64,000 bases of DNA from Rhodeus uyekii (GCA_037043235.1 JAWRVZ010000025.1:5564501-5628500), one strand, 5' to 3'. Positions 29,161 to 43,164 are shown, counted from the stretch's first letter. Made by a program: numbers and translations. Notes: generated by a model not told the origin, from the sequence alone.

Positions 29161-30684
29161 TTAATGGTTTTGACCAGACCAATAAAGTTTCTCCTCTCCT
29201 TTATTTTTCTTCCATTTGCAGAGGACTAGCATCCAAAAGGTCTTCTGGAAGGTCTTGTTGCATAGGGCATAACACATAGGGTTGATGGTGCTGTTGACAT
29301 AGCACAGCCAGTAGCCCAGATGCCAGAGGGACACTGGGATACATTCAGAACAGAAGGTGGAGATGAGCACCATGATGTTGTACGGGGTCCAGGTGAGGAG
29401 GAAAGCCAGAAGGATGGCACTGAGAGTCTGCGCAGCCTTTTTCTCCTTGATCAGGACCATTCGTTTACGCTTGGTCATTTGGATCTTCAAGTTTGGATCT
29501 TCTGGTTTGGTAGAAGACAGTGTGGATGTAGGAACCTGTGGCTCTGGGGCTTGACAATGATCTGTGTTTATCGTCTCAGTCTCGGTACTGCCTTGCAAAG
29601 CGGTGATGTCACTAAGGATCGGCTTGAACTTGTATGACATACATTTTTTATTGTTCGCCTGGGAGCATTTTGCTAAATCACTTAGATACTTGCTGTCTTC
29701 ATAACACTCCAGCTGGCCATTTTTATTGAGTCCCGATTCTTGGTTCTTGAAAGATTCTCGCGGGGTCATCTCAGAGACAGACCGCTCGTCGTCTTCTGAG
29801 GATGTATAGCTGTTCAAGGTGGTGACCTGGTCTGCTTTTGTCCACAAGTCATCAGACTGCATCGTTGTCCTAGTTACGTAACTCTGGTTGGAAGAAGACC
29901 ATGATGCTTGAGTCCCATCCCTCTTGCTTTTAAAGCTAAAGCATTGTAGGATTGGCTTCCGTGCTTTTGAGTCCTCATGGCTGTCCAGTGATGGGTACCC
30001 TTGGAGCTCTGCTAAGTTCTTTGTGCGTTTCTCTGTTTCTTTGTAGATTTTGCAATATAAAATTGTCATGATGGATACCGGGACATAAAAGGCCGCTATG
30101 GCTGTCCCGAATGTAATTGTGGGTTCTGAGAAAAACTGGATCTGGCATTGGTCAGGAGGAACCGTCCTCTCTCCGACAAAGTACTGCCAGCACAGAATGG
30201 GTGGAGCCCATAATATAAACGATATCAACCAGGCCAAGCCAATCATGATGCCTGCACGTTTTGGGGTCCGTTTAGCCCTGTAGGTAAGTGGTCTGGTAAT
30301 GGAGAAATACCTGTCAAAGCTGATGACCAGCAAGTTCATCACCGATGCGTTGCTTGCAACATAGTCAAGGGCCAACCACAGATCACATGCTATATTCCCT
30401 AAAGACCAGTATCCCATGAGAATGTAGGATGTGTACAAGTTCATGGAGAACACGCCAATAATGAGGTCTGCAAACGCTAAACTCAGTAAGTAGTAGTTGT
30501 TAACAGTCTTAAGTTGGCTGTTGACCTTGAAAGAGAGCATCACCAGAACATTCCCCACTATTGTGATGAGACTCACAACAGCTGAGACTGTTGCAATGGT
30601 TATGACCTCCAACAGGCTGTATGGAGCTGGCAGGACAATGGAGACATTTCCACTTGCAGTTACATTTTGAATATCCATGTCCAT
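29161..30684 (-). CDS. chrm5: Muscarinic acetylcholine receptor M5, intronless coding exon
   Basis: One uninterrupted 507-aa reading frame encodes a class A GPCR of the plasma membrane that couples acetylcholine to Gq/11. Two N-glycosylation sequons (N7, N13) precede TM1 (about 28-52, GNV). The TM3 Asp that binds the amine is D107 in LALDYVASNASVMNLL. DRY is at 124-126. The i3 loop is long (about 215-422) and its start KETEKRTKNLAELQG is M5/M3/M1-like. TM6 has TWTPYNIMVL, TM7 has WLCYVNSTINPMCYALCN (NPxxY), and the tail ends EEKLYWSGQ, the M5 ending rather than M3. WSSSNQS and NSYTSSEDDE in i3 also match M5. The coding region has no intron, as in all muscarinic receptors, and a 5' UTR splice acceptor lies 78 bases upstream. 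The gene sits next to aven and emc7, as in human. Fish keep chrm5a and chrm5b copies, and which one this is cannot be told. Confidence 0.95.
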   Translation of the reverse strand: MDMDIQNVTASGNVSIVLPAPYSLLEVITIATVSAVVSLITIVGNVLVMLSFKVNSQLKTVNNYYLLSLAFADLIIGVFSMNLYTSYILMGYWSLGNIACDLWLALDYVASNASVMNLLVISFDRYFSITRPLTYRAKRTPKRAGIMIGLAWLISFILWAPPILCWQYFVGERTVPPDQCQIQFFSEPTITFGTAIAAFYVPVSIMTILYCKIYKETEKRTKNLAELQGYPSLDSHEDSKARKPILQCFSFKSKRDGTQASWSSSNQSYVTRTTMQSDDLWTKADQVTTLNSYTSSEDDERSVSEMTPRESFKNQESGLNKNGQLECYEDSKYLSDLAKCSQANNKKCMSYKFKPILSDITALQGSTETETINTDHCQAPEPQVPTSTLSSTKPEDPNLKIQMTKRKRMVLIKEKKAAQTLSAILLAFLLTWTPYNIMVLISTFCSECIPVSLWHLGYWLCYVNSTINPMCYALCNKTFQKTFWMLVLCKWKKNKGEEKLYWSGQNH

Positions 30685-30762
30685 CCTGTTACTGCTGACA
30701 GGTTAGTAAATGCTGGATAAAAGTTGCACTGCGTTCTTCATGCTCACTTGGCAATGGATAAT
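30685..30762 (-). other. chrm5: chrm5 5' UTR segment with splice acceptor
   Basis: On the minus strand CTGTTTTCAG at 30763-30772 is a strong acceptor. It leaves a 78-base untranslated leader before the ATG. Muscarinic receptor genes typically carry non-coding 5' exons. The upstream exon and promoter were not located and must lie above 30,772, toward or inside aven. Confidence 0.6.
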
Positions 30763-30772
30763 CTGAAAACAG

Positions 30773-31498
30773 AGAAGAAAGAGACTTTAAATGTAAAAAA
30801 AATAGCATGTGTGTGTATTTGTGACGCCTATTAAAATACAATTATTTTAATGCAGGCCAAATACTGTACAGGATAATTAACAAGTAGCGCCCACTCTAAA
30901 GCTTTACAATGAAACGTGGGCTTTTCTAAAACAAGACATCAAAGGAAAACCATTGCATTTTCATGCACATTTCTTCTTTCAGACAATAGTGGAAAGAAAA
31001 CTTAAAAAAATACAAATGTTAATACACCAAACACAGTAGCTCTTTTCTGATTTATGGAGTGATTAAAAAGATCTAATAACTGATGTGAACAAACTGAAAG
31101 AACATCATTGAACCTGGCTTTATCCAATGTTCAGATTTCTGGAAATATATGCAAAAGGAAGCATATTTAATTAGATAATGCTGAATATTTTTTTTTTTTT
31201 TTCGGCAAGCACATATCTTAAACACTTGTTCAGATCTCAATTGACCCTTCAAAAGAGCTAGTTTAAACCATGGTCCTATTTCTTTTGATACAACTAACAC
31301 GTTATGTTTTCCCCCAGCTTGACCAGCCTAAATTTTGTATTTGATGCACATTTGCCAGTCTCGCGTTCATGATTAGGCGGAACTAGTTAAATGAGCGGAA
31401 TGTTTCTCGATTGAAGAGGGTTCCTTTTATATGTAACAACTTTTGTGGTGTTACAATGATTACAGTCTCAGTGTTAGTTCTGATTTTCATGTTCAATT
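30773..31498. promoter_or_regulatory. Head-to-head spacer between chrm5 and aven
   Basis: The roughly 0.7 kb contains no ORF of interest. It includes a poly-T tract (31189-31202) and, on the aven side, TTCCTTTTATATGTAAC at about 31420. It must contain the aven promoter and 5' UTR. It may also contain the chrm5 promoter. The aven start context is CAATTATGGAAAG. Confidence 0.45.
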
Positions 31499-34400
31499 AT
31501 GGAAAGTAGGCAAAGTCGGGGACGCGGTGGTTATTGGAAAAGAGGAGGAGGTCGAGGTCGAGGTGAAAGTGACGGTAATGGTGACACCGGCAGTTCGGGA
31601 GAGCACAGGGGCCGTGGAAGAGGCAGTCACCATCGTGGAAGAGGCAAACGGGATCATCGCAGAGGAAGAGGGCGCGAATTTGGAGCTCCTGCAGACTTTA
31701 GAGAGTTTCGACGAGTGAGTGTCACCCATATTAAAAAATCACCATGACAACCATATTTTTATGCCGAAGTGCCACAGTTACTGTTACTACAGACATAATG
31801 CCATTATTATAGCAATGGTTGCTTTAAAAATCTGGTTTTATTTGCCATAAAACTCAACCATAGCTTGATATTAGAAACAAATGCCATGCCATTTAATTAT
31901 ATGAAAATAAAAATGTCACAAGCATCAAGATAAATTGTCAGACTGTTTGAATGATATTAATGGAGGGAAATAAATACTTAATTTATGGTATTTCTTTAGG
32001 AACATTACTGTAATATAATGTGTTGATGGTGGTAACTATGGTCTTAAAAACGTTGTACTTAATATTTCCATATTTTCTGCCGAAATGCCACAGTTACTGT
32101 CACCACATAATGCCATTATTATAGTAATGGTTGCTTTAAAAATGGTTTTATTTGCCATAAAACTCAACCATAACTTGATATTAGAAACAAATGTCATACC
32201 ATTTAAATATATGAAAATAAAAATAATGTCGCAAGCATTAAGTTAAATTGTCAGACTGTTTAAATGATATTAATGGGGGAAAATTAATAATTTATGTTAT
32301 TTCTTTAGGAACATTACTGTATTTTAATGTGTTGGTGGTGGTAACCATGGACTTATAAAAGTTGTATTAATTAAATGGAAACCAATCCAGCGTAGCAGAA
32401 AACATTTTGCATCAATAACCATTCCAAAATTCTTTGTTGGTCATTTGTATGTCATAAGTATTCATTGTATGTATTGTGTCATGCTTGCTCACTCTCATCC
32501 TATTTCTGATTGCTTTTCAGAATCAGGATGACCATGACAACAAAGAAAACTTTGAGGAAGTGGAGGAGGACAACACCTTCTCTAGACGAAAGCTTGAGTC
32601 CAACTGGGACCGTTATGAGGAATCGGAGAAACAGGAAATTAATGAAGATGTACCTACACAAAGAGGCACAGATTATCATGTCCTCCTCACTTCAGCTGGT
32701 AAGACATACTGCCCACTTAAATCTGTGTCATATTTCCCCCGTGCCTCTGATACAGCTCATGCAAGGCAGAAGATCAAAACTAAAATTAATGTAGAACAAC
32801 GATGTTGGTAACCAGATGTCCTGCTGTGCGCTATTGAGATGCTAAAGGTGACGAGAAGGGCAAATCTCTATTTCTGTTGCACGGTTGGATCTGATTGATG
32901 GAGGACTTGTCTCTTTATGAGCAACAGTTTTTGCTATGTTTACTAATGAGACGGTGAGCAACAGGTACTACTTACAGAGTTTATTTTACGTTACCTGAGT
33001 AAGAAGTTTGCATTTTTCCCCCCAATACTTTTGTTAAGCAGGTATGCATTAAATTGATAAAAAATGGCAGTAAATTCATTTGTTATGCTATAAAAGATTT
33101 ATATTGGAAATAAATGTTGTTCTATTGAGCTTTTATTTATCATTTTAAGAATCATGGAGGCAAAAATGTATCGTGTCCACAACAATATTAGGCAGCACAA
33201 CTGTTTTCAACATTGATATTAATTAGAAATGTTTTTTGAGTATCAAATCAGCATATTAGGGATTTCTGAAGGATCATGTGACACTGAAGACTGGAGTAAT
33301 GATGCTGAAAATTTAAAAGCTTAGTGAGCATAAGAGACTTCTATTGTCAACACAGTTTAAGTACCGGTAAGTTAAAACACGGAGATTAATGTAATGGGTT
33401 TTCAGGAAATGCCCATAGCCAAATCATGCAGTGGTGCTCAGTTTATTTACTTATGTCAGTAAGTGAATGCAGATATTGTACATTTTGTTCAAGGGCATGT
33501 CATTAACACAACTGTCTAATTATTCAAAATTAATCAAACGCGATGTACCCCAAATTGAGTGAGCTTAGATTCTCTGTAAGTGCAGAATAAGTTTCCATTA
33601 CGCTGTACTCTCGAGGGAATTTTCTTTGCTCAATTTGCCTCTCATTTCCCTAATCTGCTTCCTCAAAAGCCACATTGATATTCATGAGATATATTTGTGT
33701 CATCTAATTTTACAACAGTGAAGTACTGCAGGATTGCACTGCCTCTTGTGGTATTGCAAAGGAAAGAGTATTTATCCCTTGTGCATATCTGTTCAAACAT
33801 ACGCAGTAGGAAATGTCATTTGTTAGTAGCAATCTGTTTCTGTTTGTTGTGGCCGTTAAAGTTGTACTCCATCAAAATTGGAGCACTTAATCTGTTTTGT
33901 TGCTCTATTTTTTTCTGTGTAGTTCCCTGCACATTCACGATTAGTCATCAGAGGTTGAAACTCGATGATCCTTGTGAATGTGGGTGGAATTTGTATCTGT
34001 TCTCCAGAACAATATTTGCGTTATAGCTTTTCCATTATGTTGTGGTTGTATAGCACCATTTGTTTGTCATATGATGACAACAACAAAAGAAATGTTTCAG
34101 TCCTTTGATGAAGAATCTTTTAAATTTTAACCATGAAATTGAGTCTTTGCAAGTTTTGTTTGATTTGGCTAGATATATAAATAGGGTCACACCTCTTGGT
34201 CAAATATTGCATTATAATGACTTCTGCTAAGTTATAAATAGAAAGATGGCTGTTCCGGTTTGTTTAGCTCCGCATGTCTTTCAAAGTTGCCTGACCTCCC
34301 CTGCGATACTCAACTTGCTGTCTTTTAACTCATTATGATTCTGCCAGCAGGCCCTGATTAGTGTGTGTAGTGGTAAAGGACTGATTAGGTACCAAATGAG

Positions 34401-37400
34401 TGTAATTCAGCTTTCACCAGGGAGTGGAAAAAAAAAGTGGAGGAACACCCTTCAATTACCCTTGAGTTTTCTCATAAATGACCAACTTGATCTGGATTCT
34501 TTAAAGGGGTTGGTTTGCCTGAAATTAAAATTGTATTATCATTTAGTCACCTTCAAAGATCTACAGGTTTGGATCTACCTGTATCTTCTGCAACAATTTT
34601 ATTTCTTAGTTTTTGCCAATTCTGTATCTGTAACAGATTGCATTAAAACAGATGAGTTGTCTTCTTCATGACAGCAGGTGCTTGCACCTGTTTGTCGCCC
34701 ACAGGGTTGTTTGTAGTATTTAATCAGTGTGAGTGAGGAAATTGTCATGCAGTTCATAGAAAACCCATTCTAGTTTCTTAACCATTCTTTAACGTACAGT
34801 AACACGAGTGTAGCAATGTAATGTAACTGAGATAATATTCCATAAGGTTTGATTTGCATTCAGCTGCAAGATTGCTCAAATCAATTTATTTGCACTGATC
34901 TGTTATGTCAAGTAATGGTTTCTAGAAAGCATATCTTTTAGATAACAATTGAAACTGTTCATAGAGAGACTTCATGCTGTACCAAATCCTTGATGCAATA
35001 TTTTTTTTGTGTGTATATCTCTGTCACACAGATGGGTAATCTTATTTTGCCTGATCTCACAGTTGATCGCAGATTAGTCTGTCAGAAACTCTTTAAATTT
35101 GAATAGCATCATCCAGTCCTTGTCACTATAGCGGTGAACTTGTTGCTAGGGTCAGCTTAATAGGACATTGATCAATTGGGAGTCCTTTTTTGTCTCAGAA
35201 CTCGCATTGTTTGTGGTATGAATGTGGCAATTGCTACCTCGTAATAGAAGGTAATAATGATCTCCTTCACATGAGATTGATGTGTAGATCCTCTAAAGGG
35301 TAAGTTTGTTGAATATTTAAACACGGCAATAGTAATTTTACATTGATCTCTAGTTTCGGTATGAGGTTGTTTTGTCAACACAGTTTAGAATTTTGTGTTT
35401 ATGGGGAATGAAAAAACTAATAATGCATGCACATAAAATATTGATGGTATAATATTTATAGTTAATTTTAGGGTTGATAGTTAACATAAGTTAATGCATT
35501 GAGTACCATTAACTATTTTTTATTAGACACAATACATTAACTATAATTTTTAAACAGTAGTATATATACAAGTATTGTTCACGGTCAGTTTATGATATAT
35601 AATGCATTAACTAATGTTAACAAATTCAACCTCATTGAAAAGCATGTTTATTACACTGAGTATACATCATTGGATATATTGATTTGTTTAATAATTTTAC
35701 CATAGTAGCTTTCTTTGATGTTTAAGTGTTCCTCAACACAAATACTGCTTTTTACTGTCCATTTAAATCATTAATGAAATCATTAATTTACTGTTAATTA
35801 AATTTAATCCCACTATACTCTGGAATGTCCCTAACATAACATAATTAAAACCAATTTTAACTTAATATGTATTTCTTATTATTAAAATGGATAATAGACC
35901 CCCCCCCCCCCCCAAAAATAAATAAAAAATCTGTCCTCATTTACTCCCCTTCATCTCCAAACCTGAATTACTTTATTTATTATGTGGAGCATAAAAGCAA
36001 CAAAATTAAACCCTATTGAAAATATGGTGTTTAAATAAGGTGTTTTTATTTTATTTCTTTTCAAAATATCTCCTTTTGTCTTCCACAGAAGAAAGAAAGT
36101 TTTGATACAGGTTTAAAACAACATGCGAGTTAGAAAGTGAAGACACAATTTTCATTTTGGGGTGAATTTGGCCCTTTTACTTTATACATTTTGTATTTGA
36201 AATAAAATTAATTCCTCAGAATAACAGTCAATGACATCTTTTGTCTTTTAATAATGTTAACTTAATATTCAGAGACCTAATTTGCCCAATAGTAATTACT
36301 ACACTGTCTAATTATCTGTAAAAGAAGGTGCATGTATTCAGTACTCACTGTTTTCATCTCTCAGCCTTGAACTCCATCTATAGATCTGGCTCTGCCGAAC
36401 TGTCTCAAACCTTTTCCTCTATTGTGAACTCTCACCATCACTCTCTGGAATCGAGTGTCTAAATACTGCTTCTTCATCCACTCATGAGCCCGTTCTTCAA
36501 TGATATAATCCTCAACGTAGTAGTAATATGTTCTCCTCTGTTATTTGATGATTATTGGTGCTCAAGGAAAAGTTAAAGTAAAAAGCTTTGTCTCAAGTTG
36601 TGATGACTACACTAAAGTCCATTGTGAAGCATCTCCTTTTCTCTCAGTGGCGGAAGATGATGGGGAAATGCTGCTGCTGCTGCTGCTGTTTCTTTTAGAT
36701 GAATGTGCTGCTGCCTGTGGATGCACTGACAGACACAGATGTGAATGGCTGGGAGGAGGTCATTCCCTCTGGGCTGGGACGATCGTCATGATTTTGGGCA
36801 GTAAACAACAGGCAGACTCCGAGAATGGGAGGAGGAAGAGGAGAGGAGCAGAAATATGGGGATGAAGGTTAGAGCGTTCACGATCATGCTGGAGACAGTG
36901 GGGGTGTGTGAAAGGGTGGTGTGATGCTCACTGAAACATAATGGAGGCATTAATTACTCTCTTTTGACACAGATAGCGTGGCTGCGAGCAAATGGGTGGG
37001 TGGAGAGGATCGGTTATCTAGAGATACAGAAGTAAGAGGGTCATTTTATAATTTTATGCTGTGTCTGTACTGGAGCTACTTCAGCTCAAATCAAAGTGAA
37101 ATGGTCCTCTAAAATATTGCAAGTTATTAAGTTGTCAGGTGAATTGATTTTTTTAAATGTTTCTCCCATAGATTTTGAGGTAATACAGCTGTTTGGCTGC
37201 TGTTCAACATAAGGATATTGAACATCTATGGTCATTAACATATGAAAGTTCACCTTGCCATTCATTTTGTAAACTTTATCAAAAATGACATTAAAACATT
37301 TACAGTGAGAGTTTTTCACTTACAACATATACACTTAGAAGTCTAGCAGATCAAAATATGCTGTTCTTTTGAGCTTTCTAAAAAAAAAATTGAGCAGCAA

Positions 37401-40400
37401 GCTGTTTTCAACACTGATAATGGAAAGTCAGAATATTAAAATGATTTCCGAAGGGTTTTGTGACACTGAAGACTGGAGTGATGGTTGCTGCCACTAAAGG
37501 AATAAATTACAGTTTAAAATGCATTCAAATGAAAGTAATTTAAAATTGTAATACTATTTCACAGTATTACTGTTTTTACTGTAGTTTTGATCAAATAACT
37601 GCAGGCACTACCTTTTAAGACATTTGAACAGTACTGTAATTATTCATTTATTTTTGCACTTACACTATTTTAAGAGATTAGCCTTAATTTTCATTTGAAG
37701 AAGATCCTTCTAATTCTGCTCTCACAGCTGCATGAGTGCAATTAGTTCAATCACAGGCCATCAAAGCAAGCTTTGAATGACCAAAAAACGAGTTAATAGA
37801 CTGTACATAAATAAAGTTGCATTGGTAAGTGTGCAGGATGCTCAGGAAATGAATGTCATTGTGCCCTTGCAATGTGTGTCTGTGTAAGTCCAGCTGGGGA
37901 CTGAGTAGATCGACCAATTCAGGGTCATTTCTTTTTACACTTTTTCCTTTTGTCAGCTGTCACTTGGTGTCATACAGTGCCTCAATGGGATGCAGGAGCA
38001 GCAGAATCTCACATCTTTATGTCGCGCAGTCAGGTTGACAGGAAATGGCTTATGTAAGATAGTGCCATGTAGGACAGGATTTCCAGGCCTCCAAGTTTAT
38101 TGATTATAATGAGATCATAATGGAGGATATGAGCCATATCACGTACCCTGGAGGAGGACTAATAATGAAGGGCATAGATATACAGTGACAGCTCCGCTGT
38201 GTTCGGCTGCATCTGTGTGTCTGCCGTAGTGTAGTACATCTCCTCTGGGTCTCAGATGGCCAGCAGACACAACTCAGCCCTACACGCTATATGCTCAGGT
38301 TACACTTGACAGTGAAAGCAGAGAATCAATATTAAATGTTGCCTAAATTTCATGACCTTGTTTGCACTTCGACATGTCTGTGTCCCTGCTGAGAAGAAAA
38401 GAGATGCTAATTAATTACCAATGACTCTGCCATTGTAAGAAACCTTGCCCCCACCCAACTTGTTTAACTTTATTATCAGTACATTGGACCTCCACCTGTG
38501 GTCTTGCTAACCCCAGTTTCACCAGCTGGTCTCTCCAGAAATCACTGTACCCTCTAGATTCTCTCTTTTTCATAATTTTGACAAGCAACAACCTACTGTC
38601 TCTCGCACAAACTCAGCCATTGAATTCTAGCTACCATAGAACTCTTCTTGTTTTTAAGCATGCGGATGAACATGTTAGATGTGGTTTTTTTAATGTACAG
38701 TGATCCCTCGTTTATTGTGGTTAATGTAGACCGGAACCCCCTGCGATAGGTGAAAATCCGCAAAGTAGGATCAGCCAATCAGCTCACGGGATACATCCAC
38801 TCGTGCTCTCATTGGTTGATCTCGCGCCGGGAACCAATCACGTGTCTTGTCTGAGTGTCCATGGGTGTGTACAAAGCCTCTGAGAGAGTTTCTCTCTTTG
38901 TCTGGCATCCTGGGAAACCATTTCTCTCGCGCATCACGATAAAACAACGCTGCTTTCCGCAATACGGCTGCCGATATGGCGGTATTTTTGAATTTTTATT
39001 TTTCAGTTAATATTTTTGAAAAATCCACAATGCACTGAGGCCGCAAAGCTTGAACCGCGAAGTGATGCGGGATTACTGTACTAATTAGTTCAATTTCAGT
39101 TTGAATAAAGTAATAAATTAGCTTTTTTGTTCAACTAACTTGTCTGGTTTAATAATAAAGTGTGACCAAATCAGCATATTAGAATGATTTCTGAAGGATC
39201 ATGTGACACTAAAGACTGTTGAAATTGTAATATTTCACAATAGTACTGTTTTTACTGTATTTTTGATTTATTTATATTTTTAAATGCAACCATGGTCAGC
39301 CTAAGGAACTTCAGAAACATTTAAAAGTCCTACCAAACCCTAAACCTTTGTACTAGATTATACTAGCTAAACAAACTTTTCTATTTCTGATTTAGTGGAT
39401 ATCAATTATAGACTTTATTTTCTCTGAATCTTATCCTATTTGATTTAAATTAAAGCATGCAAAAGGGATGTTGATTAGAGCCTGCTAAGTTTCATCACAC
39501 AGATTGTTTTTTCATTTCTGGAAGAATGCTGGAGCAACCTTCACTTAAATGGTGAGCGCCTGTGTTTTTGATCACACATACTGTGACTGTAGTCCCTTGC
39601 ATCAAGTATTGAGCAGTAATTATGATGCGGGGGTGTGCGTTTTCACCCACACAGAGTATCAGAATGTCATCTCTGTAATAACGTGTAACAGTAACAGCTC
39701 TTCACACTCGCTCTCTCCCCTCTCTGTTGTTGTTACCATAACACCTGTGCGATTTGCATGAGGCTGCTCATTATTTTAAAGCCATTTTGAATGTTGGGAA
39801 GAGCAACAAAGACTACTTGTTTCCATATTGGCTTTCTATATCTTTTTATCTGTCCACTATATCTTGCGCCTTGTGTGTTTCCTGTGGCGATTGTTCCCTG
39901 TTGTCACGTCACTGAAATATGTGAGCTTTTTTTAAACCGTATTTAGAGGTTAAAGGTTCAAGCGACACTTTTGCATAAATATGGTTGTGTAATGATAGCG
40001 TTTGACTATAAATAGCCTGAGTGATCTAATATTTTGTCCCCAATGAATATAATGCTGCCAGGAAATGGTCCCCTGATTGTCCCTTTGAGTTGATGTGTGC
40101 CCACAGATGCATTATTTGGGGCAGTGTTGATTTTTGGGGCATGAGGTCCTTTGGTATTTGGTTAGAAGTGGATGTTTTTAATGGACGCTGTCATTAAAAT
40201 ACCTCTTTTTATTCCTGTGTAATCTGGATTCTCTGTGATTGGGAAGTCTATCATAATAGATGAAAGAATTCTTTTTGGACAGGTATTTTAAATTTTTAAT
40301 GCTATGTTGATGATACTCACGCTTACAAAATAGATTAGCTTATTTAGATTAAATGTCAATGTCCCCCTCCCTAATGCTAAACATATGATCAGCTTTATAA

Positions 40401-43121
40401 GCGAACCTTTCAACATTAACGCAAACATTCTCTAATTATATCTATTTTATGACAGCAAAGAGATCGCAATAGTATTGCTTGTAATAATAGTGTGTATCGC
40501 TCAATCATCCAAATGTGTTTTGGTTTTGAATAATCTGAATAAGTGTCATTATCATGTCACAAGTCTTTATCAAGTATTTCAGGTCTAAATGTTTACAATA
40601 AATGTATCATATTAAGCACTATAAAATAATGGATTTGGTTACTTAAAAGTAATAAAATAATATTTTTTAATGTAATTATATGCATTAAGTAAGTTTTTAT
40701 AAATTAAATGTTAAATCACTTTTTTATTTCTTTTGTTAAAAATTCTCAATGAAATCCATAGCCTACATTATTAAATGACATGCTTTTATTGATTTCTATC
40801 AAATATTTTCCTCTTAAGTAGACTCCTCCCTGAGATGTGTTTCCTGTGTTCATCGTCATTGGGAAAACCGTCTCCTTTGATCAAGAGTAGTGCATTGAGT
40901 GGTTGATTCATCTCTATGGAAATAAATTACTCTTCTAAATCTCTTATTAAGATGAACCACAGCTGTCTGCTAATCTGATGATCAGCTCAGCCCATCATCC
41001 CAGCTGCAATACAGGCCCCACTTGTAGAAAGTGAACAGACACAATGAAAGCTGTTATGTAACTTGGAGTAGCTTTTATGGTTAAGTAAAAACGTCAACGT
41101 GAAAGGTTCTTGTTGTGCAGAGGAAAAGATAAGGACTGTGGATGACCTCTGCTCTTCATGGTCCCGGGTCACAGGGCCTGGTGGTTCATCTCTGCCTTTC
41201 ATACATCCCAGGGTTTGGGTCGTCATGGCTCAAGGACAGATGCTGGTCTCCTGAGGCGAGATGTGCTTCTGATTCACTAGCATCCTTCTATTGAGGTGCA
41301 CCTCCCACTAGAGCCCTGTTCTCATACACACTACTGTACAGGACATGCGGGGAGGTGCATCCACAAATAAAGAGGAATTAAATTGATTAATATAGAGCAG
41401 TAGGCGTTATTGTCTTATGAGAAGCTATTGAGTGTGTGTAACACTGGAAAACTCATCTCTCATACATATTTAAAGAGAAAAATGCACATTAACATATAAT
41501 TAAAAATGTGTATCGCACCAAATTTGCCCAGTGTTTTTCAGAGCTATTATTATTTGATTTCTGATACATTAAGATTTCAAAAGAAGAGTAGCTTTGTCCC
41601 TTTCTGCACTATTGAAACCACGTGATGTAATTCACAGCTATAATTCCAGTCATTTCAAATGTGATTTAACTGAATAGATGTTTTATTCCCCGTTTCTGGT
41701 TTCGGAAGCTCAGACCACTTTATAAACATAATGAAGGTTACGCAACTATTTCTTCACTATCCTGCTAACTGATCAAAACCGAAAACAGAGCTCAAACTTT
41801 TAATGATCTGAAGGAAAACATTTTTATTTGACCTCTTTCAGATATCCGAGCAGTGTTGCATTTAAAGATGTGTTTTCAATGAACTGTACAAAGTCTTTTC
41901 TTTCAAGTCTTAGACGCTAATAAGAAACTTTTGTTGTTCTTTGTGGCAGCTACGTTGAAGCGTGTAGTAAATAACTGTTTTATTGTTTTGAATGTTCAGC
42001 TTGATATGTTTTAATTGCAGTCATCACAGACTGATTTATTTTGATGGTTCAGTTCATTACAGAGTTGCTTTGTGGTAATTGGCTTAGCAATGATTTGCTC
42101 AAGAGCCGTGACGACAAAGCAAATTAGCAGCTTCTTCCAAAGGACTGTAGCCTCCCTGCATTAAGTGTCATTTAATGACTAACAGTGAATGGCCTGTGCT
42201 CGGTTTAATGGTGTTGGACGGCTTGTGGATCCACAGCATTTCATTTCATGAGTGAAAGCAGCAGCACAGGAAGCCGCTCTACAAGTACAGGTCATTTCCT
42301 CCCAGAGAGTGGCATTGTGTATGCAGCATGCCAACCCAAAACTGGACGGTCTTCTTTGCATTTTCAAGGGCTGCAATAAAAGGCCCTTGAAAATGCAAAG
42401 ACAACTGTCCAGTTTTGGGGTGGCATTCTGCATACATGGTGCCACTCTCTGGGAGGAAATGACCTGTATTTGTAGCGTGGCTTCCTGTGCCGCTGCTTTC
42501 ACTCATTGACAGAGCGGGTCAGAGGACGCCTGCCTGCAGAGAGACACACATCTGCCACACTGACATTGTGCCAGCACTGCACCAGAGCTGCTCCTCCTTT
42601 CACATCGTAGTGAGTTCGTTGCTTATTTGTTACTAAAGAGTAGGTATGCTCAATATGTTTTTGTGGTCATCCATTTCATTTGAAAGCTTGAAACTATCCA
42701 ATGGCATTTTTTTACTTGTTTTGAAAAAATAATGAAAATACAATCATTTGAAAAATTTATTGATTTCAAAAGTTACATCTAATAAATCACTTTAAAAGTG
42801 AAAAGTTATTTTGTGCAGTCATTCTTTTTATGGAGGCTTGTTTCTGCCTGGTGATAAAATCTTTATTTATATGAACTCAGAATTACACATTTATGTCTCA
42901 CAATTAAGAGGTTATAATTCGCAATTCACTATTCTGAGGGAAAAGTCATAATTGAGCAATGTAAATGTGCAATTGCAAGACAAAATTGTTCTTTCGTTTA
43001 TTTATTTTTATTCAGTGGTGGGTTACTTTTAGCTACATTTTTAATCTTAAATTTTAGTCATTTTTGATCCTGTATCCATATTATATTTTTAATCAATAAA
43101 TTGATTCCTTCATATAAATCT

Positions 43122-43164
<43 letters not shown>

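Noticed and set aside
31493..31729. Minus-strand Ser/Thr/Val-rich frame opposite aven exon 1
   Set aside because: It is the mirror of the RGG-repeat coding sequence.
42179..42509. Overlapping frames over the long inverted repeat
   Set aside because: The same peptide (MKAAAQEA...) appears on both strands because the DNA is palindromic. No coding evidence exists.
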